A stretch of DNA of 7,213 nucleotides, taken from the NCBI GenBank assembly GCA_007133875.1, contig SLLW01000276.1, positions 1 to 7,213 on the forward strand, given 5' to 3'. Shown piece by piece: positions 1 to 5,659 of the stretch. The position numbers were made by a program, and so were the translations under genes. How positions within the stretch are numbered: the stretch's first letter is position 1; every line of letters begins with the position of its first letter. A model generated the notes under the pieces. That model saw only the letters and a program-made list of their open reading frames with translations. It made no database searches and was not told the origin of the DNA. This DNA comes from Balneolales bacterium (GTDB lineage: Bacteria; Bacteroidota; Rhodothermia; Balneolales; Natronogracilivirgulaceae).

Positions 1-3000
1 ACGGACGGGATATTGACTGGGTGAATATGAATGCTGCTTCCAACTGGCCGACTTCTGTAAATTTCGACGCAAAGCTTACCGCAAACAAACTGGCAACTCC
101 GGACTACGAACTTCTGTTTGATCTCAAGGTCATCGATTCATGGTTCGGTGAACTTGTTATTCCTGAATTTGAAATTGATGGTGAATACGCTGGCCGAATA
201 CTCAGCCATTCCTTCATCTATAAACAGGGAGATCACTATCTGAATGGCGAAGGACATATCGATTTTCGGGATAGTATTCCAAATGTTCTGGTTACAGGAG
301 AATCTTCCGGTTTCAATCTGCAAGAAGCAACGCAAAGCGAGTTACTGCCGCTGACCACGTGGAACATGACTTACGACATCAACTGGAACGGGTTTCGGGT
401 GGATGATTGGTATGGACGTATTATCGTTGATGTTTTTCCGTCGGTGGTAAATGGATCCGAACTGCGGGCTCATCAGATGTACCTGGATATGAATCATCCG
501 GATAGTGAAGAGCGGTCACTCCGGTTGACCAGCTCTATACTTGATCTTCTTGTTGAAGGTGAGGTCCCGATTTCAGCTCTGAACAACCTGTATCAACACT
601 GGCAGGGATTCTTCACACACCGGGTCGATGAGGAATTTCTGTTTCAACGTGGTGATTCACTTCTTGCCGATTCCGGCGTAAATCAGGACGTATTTTCTGC
701 CGATTTCCTGCTGGAACTAAAAGATATGGAATTGCTTAAGGCATATCTGAGCGACCCGCCTGAATTTGCATCACGGGCAAGCCTGTCGATGAACCTCCAC
801 CTGGACCGGGACCGATTCGAAGTTATGGCACAATGGCAGGACAGCCATACCAACTGGGAGGATTTTCGTGTGGATAATTCCCGGGTAAACCTCAATGCGG
901 AATTTCATTATGACAGCCTTTTTCGGAAACAGCAGCATATCAATCTGGATCTGGTTTTCGACCGCCTGAATTATCAGGGACAGGATGCGGAGGGGCTGTC
1001 ATTACTGGTAAATGTTCACAATGACTCCCTCTACAGCAGAAGCCGCATTGGCAATTACGGGAACAACATGCAATTCAGCGCCGAACTGAATGCCCGCCTG
1101 GCCGATTCGCAAATCCGGTCTGAAATAAGTGAATTGATTATTGGAAATGAACAGTACCTGTGGCATACCGAGGGGCGTCCGGCATTCATTTACAAGGATG
1201 ATGGAAAACTTGAAATTGAGCAGTTCAGTTTGGTGAGTGGATCTGACCAGGTATTTGTTGACGGTGTTATAAGCAGCTCGCCGGATGATTCGATGTCATA
1301 TCGGTTTGCAAACGTCGACCTTGACCGTATCTCTCAAATGATTGGTGGGCGGGTCAACTTTGAAGGAGAGCTGAACGCCGATTTTGTGACAAAAACCCTA
1401 TTTGAGAATCCCGTATTACATGGTGATTTGATGGTAGATCAGCTCTTTTTTGACAATCGCATTATTGGAGATGTCAGACTCAACAGCTCATTTAATCCGG
1501 AACGGGACAGATTTGATACCGAACTCCGAATATATACCGATCCGGAGAAATATTCGGAATACTTCGAACATACCAACGGAATCCGTCAGGATATCACAGC
1601 AACCGGCTGGTTAAAGGCCCCCGAAATGGGTACGTCCTCCGACTCCCTCTTCTATTTTGATATAAATGCTGAAGAGGTCGATACCTGGGTACTTACCTAT
1701 ATCCTTGATAGTATTTTCGATTCCATTGAAGGAAAAGCTTCCGGACAGGGGTACATAACCGGAAACTTGAACTATGTCGATTTTGATGCAAATTTTGAGC
1801 TGGATGGAGCCATTGTCCAACCCGTTTTTTTCGGGACCGAATATCAGCTAAGCGGACCGGTCTCGCTCAGCCGCTCAGCCGGAGTCGAACTTAACAGCAT
1901 TAGCGTCCGGGACCGTGATGGAGGTACAGGCACGCTGTCCGGCAATTATGACTTCAATGATTTCCAGGCTGAAAAATTCATGAATATTCAACTCAGCATG
2001 AATAACCTGCTTTTCATGAATAATTCGGACGGGCCTGACGTCCCGTTTTTCGGGAGTGTTGCTGGTACCGGTGTTGTTGCCATCGAAGGATCCAATGTTT
2101 CACCGTATGTTCGCACCATAGAACCCGTATTCACCACATCCCGGTCCCGTTTCGCCATACCGCTTGCTGAACAGGGCACATCGAGTGACCAGGGACGTTT
2201 TATACGTTTTGTGAAAGAATTCCGGGATCTTGATATCCAGAGGGTGATATCGGACGATCCGGAAGTGCTGCGTCAGATCGACCGGTCATTTATGGAGGTA
2301 TTCCGTCTTGATCTTCAGTTTATTGCAGCGCAAAACTCTACCGTTCAACTCATTTTTGATCCGGTAACCGGTGAAATCGTAAATGCCAGGGGCGAAGGAC
2401 GTGTGCGGATTACACTCGAGGATGAATCCCTTCAGATATTCGGCAACTTCAACGTCACTGATGGTGATTACCTTTTTGTCGGAGGGGATATCCTGACCCG
2501 GAGATTTAGCCTGCGGGAGGGGGGGAGCATCCGGTGGGACGGCGATCCGACAAATGCATTGCTTGACATTACCGCAGTCTACCGTGCCCGGCCCAATATC
2601 GCTCCGCTTATCGGAGGCGCAACCGACCAGACCAATCGTATTCCTGTTGAATTGCTTCTTGAAATAACGGGCCCTATCGATAATATCGAAAATGATTTCT
2701 ATTTTGAATTTCCCAATGCCATTGATGCCACTCAAAATGCGGCAGTCCTCAATGTTCTGAACAGTGAGGAGCAGAAGCTGATTCAGGCGACGAGCCTTCT
2801 GTTTACAGGAGGATTTATTTCCGGTGGATTGGTGGGGGATACCCAGGCCCAGGAACTGGGGAGTACACTGCAGGCACGCGCCGGACAGGTAGGCATCAGT
2901 CAGCTGCTCTCGTCCCAGATTAACGCTTTGTTAAGTGACAACCTGATCAATCTGGATGTGGATCTCAATCTCTTCGGTTTCGACCAGGCCGATCTGGGGA

Positions 3001-3353
3001 TCGCCCTTCGGTTGTTTGACGACCGACTCGTACTGCGGCGGGACGGAGAAGTTGGCGGGCAGGAAACAGATATTGGTGACCTGGGCGCTACCTATCGAAT
3101 CAATCCCAACTTGTCCGTTGAGGTTTTTCGCCGCAAAGATCCGATGCTCATGTCCATAATCGGAGCTCAGGCAGATGTTGAAAATGTTAATGGGGTGGGA
3201 CTGGAAGCACAATTCCGATTCAACTCCTGGAGTGAATTCGGGGATCGTATCTGGCATAATGTCTCAACGGTTTTCGGGCTGTTCGGACGTGATGAAGACG
3301 AACCTGAAATGGAAGAGGCAACCGATCCGGAAGTGGCATCACAAGACGAATAA
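1..3353 (+). CDS. tamB: TamB-family translocation/assembly module protein, 5'-truncated by the window edge
   Basis: This is the C-terminal part of a very large periplasm-spanning protein of the TamB (DUF490, AsmA-like) family. Family members form a long beta-groove from inner to outer membrane and are implicated in phospholipid transport and outer-membrane assembly with a BamA/TamA-type partner. The frame is open from base 3, so the GTG at 21 is unlikely to be the real start; no membrane anchor or signal peptide is visible, as expected if the N-terminus lies off the edge. Numbering from that GTG, the chain is beta-rich with alternating polar and hydrophobic residues. The conserved TamB domain covers about residues 700-1080: GDYLFVGGDI at 815, then FSLREGGSIRWDGDP, then an ITGPIDN...FEFPNA block at 874-900. 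The stretch about 974-1074 looks like the terminal beta-strands. No cysteine occurs in the visible chain, which fits the periplasm. The last 22 residues are strongly acidic. Family assignment is firm; the symbol is by homology. Confidence 0.9.
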   Translation, partial: GRDIDWVNMNAASNWPTSVNFDAKLTANKLATPDYELLFDLKVIDSWFGELVIPEFEIDGEYAGRILSHSFIYKQGDHYLNGEGHIDFRDSIPNVLVTGESSGFNLQEATQSELLPLTTWNMTYDINWNGFRVDDWYGRIIVDVFPSVVNGSELRAHQMYLDMNHPDSEERSLRLTSSILDLLVEGEVPISALNNLYQHWQGFFTHRVDEEFLFQRGDSLLADSGVNQDVFSADFLLELKDMELLKAYLSDPPEFASRASLSMNLHLDRDRFEVMAQWQDSHTNWEDFRVDNSRVNLNAEFHYDSLFRKQQHINLDLVFDRLNYQGQDAEGLSLLVNVHNDSLYSRSRIGNYGNNMQFSAELNARLADSQIRSEISELIIGNEQYLWHTEGRPAFIYKDDGKLEIEQFSLVSGSDQVFVDGVISSSPDDSMSYRFANVDLDRISQMIGGRVNFEGELNADFVTKTLFENPVLHGDLMVDQLFFDNRIIGDVRLNSSFNPERDRFDTELRIYTDPEKYSEYFEHTNGIRQDITATGWLKAPEMGTSSDSLFYFDINAEEVDTWVLTYILDSIFDSIEGKASGQGYITGNLNYVDFDANFELDGAIVQPVFFGTEYQLSGPVSLSRSAGVELNSISVRDRDGGTGTLSGNYDFNDFQAEKFMNIQLSMNNLLFMNNSDGPDVPFFGSVAGTGVVAIEGSNVSPYVRTIEPVFTTSRSRFAIPLAEQGTSSDQGRFIRFVKEFRDLDIQRVISDDPEVLRQIDRSFMEVFRLDLQFIAAQNSTVQLIFDPVTGEIVNARGEGRVRITLEDESLQIFGNFNVTDGDYLFVGGDILTRRFSLREGGSIRWDGDPTNALLDITAVYRARPNIAPLIGGATDQTNRIPVELLLEITGPIDNIENDFYFEFPNAIDATQNAAVLNVLNSEEQKLIQATSLLFTGGFISGGLVGDTQAQELGSTLQARAGQVGISQLLSSQINALLSDNLINLDVDLNLFGFDQADLGIALRLFDDRLVLRRDGEVGGQETDIGDLGATYRINPNLSVEVFRRKDPMLMSIIGAQADVENVNGVGLEAQFRFNSWSEFGDRIWHNVSTVFGLFGRDEDEPEMEEATDPEVASQDE

Positions 3354-3368
3354 GGAGTTTGATACTCC
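3354..3368 (+). repeat. Small inverted repeat just after the tamB stop codon
   Basis: GGAGT and ACTCC form a perfect 5-bp stem around the 5-base loop TTGAT, starting on the base after the TAA stop at 3351-3353. It is followed by CTCAAATAAC rather than a T-run, so it does not look like an intrinsic terminator. It could be a weak mRNA 3'-end stabiliser or chance. It overlaps the candidate -35 element of the rnr promoter. Confidence 0.35.
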
Positions 3369-3389
3369 CTCAAATAACTGTTATATAAC
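3359..3389 (+). promoter_or_regulatory. Candidate rnr promoter with overlapping 10-bp palindrome
   Basis: TTGATA (3359-3364) and TATATA (3382-3387) are separated by 17 bases, resembling a housekeeping promoter with 5/6 and 4/6 matches to the E. coli consensus. The alternative -10 TATAAC (3384-3389) has a better hexamer but 19-base spacing. The -10 lies inside a perfect palindrome, GTTATATAAC (3380-3389). Initiation about seven bases past the -10 would fall at or next to the rnr ATG at 3395, giving an almost leaderless mRNA. A Bacteroidota-style reading (TTTG at 3358-3361, 20 bases before TATATAAC) matches the TAnnTTTG box poorly. AT-rich gaps give such matches by chance, so this is tentative. 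Confidence 0.3.
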
Positions 3390-3394
3390 GTAGA

Positions 3395-5554
3395 ATGAAA
3401 AAAAAGAAAATACATCTGGAAGATCTGATCCTGGATATGCTGGAACGCCATCCGGACTCCTGGGTCGCCACAAACGCATTAATGGGCGCTTTTAAACTGC
3501 CCCGAAAAAAAGGACCCCAAAGGTTCCAGCATGCCATTGAAAAACTGGCATCAAAAAATCAGATCATCACCAAAGATGGCAAAGTCAAACTACAAAAGGG
3601 GAAGGGTGGCGAGAATGTGGTGGAAGGTATCTTTTCACGCACACGGCACGGCAGTGGTTATGTCAAAGTAGAGGGACGGGATGATGATGTGCGCATCCCG
3701 GGAAAATTCACCCATACCGCGCTTGATAAAGATCTTGTGCGTGTGTCACTGCTCAGCAAATCACGCAGCGACCGCACAGAAGGAAAAGTCATCGATGTCC
3801 TGGAGCGGGGTAAAATGTTTTTTGTTGGAACCTTCCAGAAAGAGAGCAAAAATGCCTTTTTGATAAAACCCGACGAAAAATCAGCCGGGGTAGAATTCTT
3901 TATCCACCCCGACAATACCGGCGGTGCAAAACACAATGACAAAGTAACGTTCCGGCTGGTTGACTGGCAGCATCCGCGCTCCCTGCCCGAAGGCGAAGTT
4001 CTGGAAATCCTCGGTAAAAAGGGGACCAATAACGCCGCTATACTCTCTATCCTGGCCGAAAATGAACTTCAGGCCGCTTTCCCGCGGGCAGTTGAAGAAT
4101 TTGCCGCAAGCATGGCTACTGAAATTCCTGCCAAAGAATACAAACGGCGAAATGATATCCGCACTGTCGAAGTGTTTACCATTGATCCACACGATGCAAA
4201 AGATTTTGATGATGCCGTAAGCATCAAAATGCTCGAATCCGGGAATTACTACCTGGGAGTGCACATCGCAGATGTCAGTTACTATACCCAACAAGGCAGT
4301 ATCCTGGATGATGAAGCCAGAGACCGGGCGACCAGCGTCTATCTGGTGGACCGGGTCATCCCCATGCTTCCGGAATGTCTGAGCAACGGCGTGTGCAGTT
4401 TGCGGCCGAATGAGGATAAACTCGCTTTTAGCTGCTTTATGGAGATCACCCCCGATGGCAATCTGGTTGATTATAACATCGAGGAGACGGTTATTAACTC
4501 CGACAGGCGATTCACCTATGAAGAGGTGCAGGAGATTATCGACGGCAAACCGAATCCCCACCATAAATCGATTCAAATTTTGGCGGAACTGACATCCATG
4601 CTTACCGAAAAACGATTTCGTCAGGGATCCATTGACCTGGATACACCCGAACCCCGTTTCAGACTGGATGAACACGGAAAACCACTCGGTGTCTTTGTCA
4701 AAGAGCGCCTGCAGGCGCACAGGCTGGTCGAAGAGTGTATGCTGATGGCCAACAAAACCGTCGCCGGACATATCACCCAACTGCGCAGTAAAAAGAAAGC
4801 GCGCAGCGGGAAAGATGATGATGACAAGTACGGTAAAAACAACCATCCGTTTCTGTACCGGATTCATGACCGGCCCAATCCCGAAAAACTCATGAACATC
4901 GGCGAAAATGTGCGTCCGTTGGGCATTGAGTTCAAGGTGAAGGATGGAAAAGTCACCACCCGGCAACTCAATCAACTTATCAAGGATGCCAATAAAACGA
5001 CGCTCAAATACGCCATCAATGAACTCATCCTGCGCTCCATGGCCAAAGCCGTATACAGCCCGAAGAATATCGGCCATTACGGGTTGGGATTTAAAGAATA
5101 TACACACTTTACAAGCCCCATTAGACGTTATCCGGATCTGATAGTGCATCGTCTTCTGAAACAGTATGCTGCCGGGGTATCCGGATACAGTTTCCAGGAA
5201 TTGATCACTCTTGGCGATCATAGCAGCGAAAAGGAAAAGGATGCGGTGATTGCCGAGAGAGATTCCATAAAACTGAAACAAGTTGAATACATGTCCGGCC
5301 ATATTGGCGACACATTTCAGGGGGTGATTAGTGGTGTAACTGATAAAGGGCTTTTTGTATTACTGGATGAAAGTTTTTGTGAAGGCATGATTGCTGTTCG
5401 CGAACTGGATGACGATTTTTATGTGTATGACCAAAGCATGCATCAGCTCAGAGGCCGAAGCAAAGGGAAAACGTACCGACTCGGCAGCGAAATAAAAGTA
5501 AAAGTCGTACGGACTGATATTGAACAGCGTCAAATTGACTTTCTACCGGATTGA
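3395..5554 (+). CDS. rnr: Ribonuclease R (3'-5' exoribonuclease, RNB/RNase II family)
   Basis: This complete 719-residue enzyme degrades RNA processively from the 3' end, including structured RNA, and in other bacteria acts in mRNA decay, rRNA quality control and cold adaptation. Domains in order: winged-helix N-terminus (about 1-66), two cold-shock/OB folds (about 74-128 and 130-205), RNB catalytic domain (about 252-590) and S1 RNA-binding domain (about 637-717). The metal-binding cluster DPHDAKDFDDA supplies D264, D270, D272 and D273, aligning with E. coli D272, D278, D280 and D281. The conserved HFTSPIRRYPDL motif is at 571-582. The start is fixed by an in-frame TAA at 3386-3388; there is no Shine-Dalgarno sequence, but the first codons are A-rich (MKKKK). 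Oddities are a Lys/Asp-rich insert at about 461-485 and the lack of the Lys-rich C-terminal tail of the E. coli enzyme. It lies 41 bases after the tamB stop, so co-transcription is possible. Confidence 0.97.
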   Translation: MKKKKIHLEDLILDMLERHPDSWVATNALMGAFKLPRKKGPQRFQHAIEKLASKNQIITKDGKVKLQKGKGGENVVEGIFSRTRHGSGYVKVEGRDDDVRIPGKFTHTALDKDLVRVSLLSKSRSDRTEGKVIDVLERGKMFFVGTFQKESKNAFLIKPDEKSAGVEFFIHPDNTGGAKHNDKVTFRLVDWQHPRSLPEGEVLEILGKKGTNNAAILSILAENELQAAFPRAVEEFAASMATEIPAKEYKRRNDIRTVEVFTIDPHDAKDFDDAVSIKMLESGNYYLGVHIADVSYYTQQGSILDDEARDRATSVYLVDRVIPMLPECLSNGVCSLRPNEDKLAFSCFMEITPDGNLVDYNIEETVINSDRRFTYEEVQEIIDGKPNPHHKSIQILAELTSMLTEKRFRQGSIDLDTPEPRFRLDEHGKPLGVFVKERLQAHRLVEECMLMANKTVAGHITQLRSKKKARSGKDDDDKYGKNNHPFLYRIHDRPNPEKLMNIGENVRPLGIEFKVKDGKVTTRQLNQLIKDANKTTLKYAINELILRSMAKAVYSPKNIGHYGLGFKEYTHFTSPIRRYPDLIVHRLLKQYAAGVSGYSFQELITLGDHSSEKEKDAVIAERDSIKLKQVEYMSGHIGDTFQGVISGVTDKGLFVLLDESFCEGMIAVRELDDDFYVYDQSMHQLRGRSKGKTYRLGSEIKVKVVRTDIEQRQIDFLPD

Positions 5555-5606
5555 TTTTCCGCGGATATATTTTTTCTGCAGGTGAATCCACTTCCGGATA
5601 GTTCGA

Positions 5607-5612
5607 TATAAT
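5607..5612 (+). promoter_or_regulatory. Candidate -10 hexamer upstream of the peptidase-propeller gene
   Basis: A perfect TATAAT lies in the 105-base gap between rnr and the next gene, 47 bases before the ATG at 5660. No good -35 is seen 15-19 bases upstream, nor a convincing TAnnTTTG/TTTG pair as used in Bacteroidota. If used, it would give a 5' leader of about 40 bases. The rest of the gap (5555-5659) is AT-rich, with a short palindrome TCCGCGGA (5558-5565) and a T-run (5570-5575), but has no terminator or small gene that I can support. Confidence 0.28.
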
Positions 5613-5659
5613 TTCCGTCGTTTTATTATTCAGATCCTTATAACCAGACTTTTCGTCAT

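Noticed and set aside
3355..3373. Resemblance to the 5' end of 16S rRNA (GAGTTTGAT followed by CT..CTCA)
   Set aside because: The similarity stops after about 19 bases and is followed by the rnr start, not by 16S sequence. It is a chance match, partly produced by the small hairpin.
3175..3393. A 72-codon frame overlapping the tamB end, whose TAG stop is one base before the rnr ATG
   Set aside because: The position is suggestive of translational coupling, but the frame overlaps conserved TamB coding sequence, its translation is unstructured and it has no ribosome binding site.
4817..4831. A DDDDK enterokinase-like sequence in RNase R
   Set aside because: It comes from a repeated GAT/GAC stretch in a native low-complexity loop; nothing around it suggests an engineered tag or a cleavage site.
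3881..5302. A 473-codon open frame on the minus strand opposite rnr
   Set aside because: It lies wholly within the well-supported RNase R gene, its translation resembles no family I recognise, and such long antisense frames arise from codon bias on the coding strand.
5547..5575. A terminator for rnr formed by CGGA/TCCG and a following T-run
   Set aside because: The stem is only 4 bp, spans the stop codon and is separated from the six-T run by eight bases. The TCCGCGGA palindrome has no loop. This is too weak to call a terminator.
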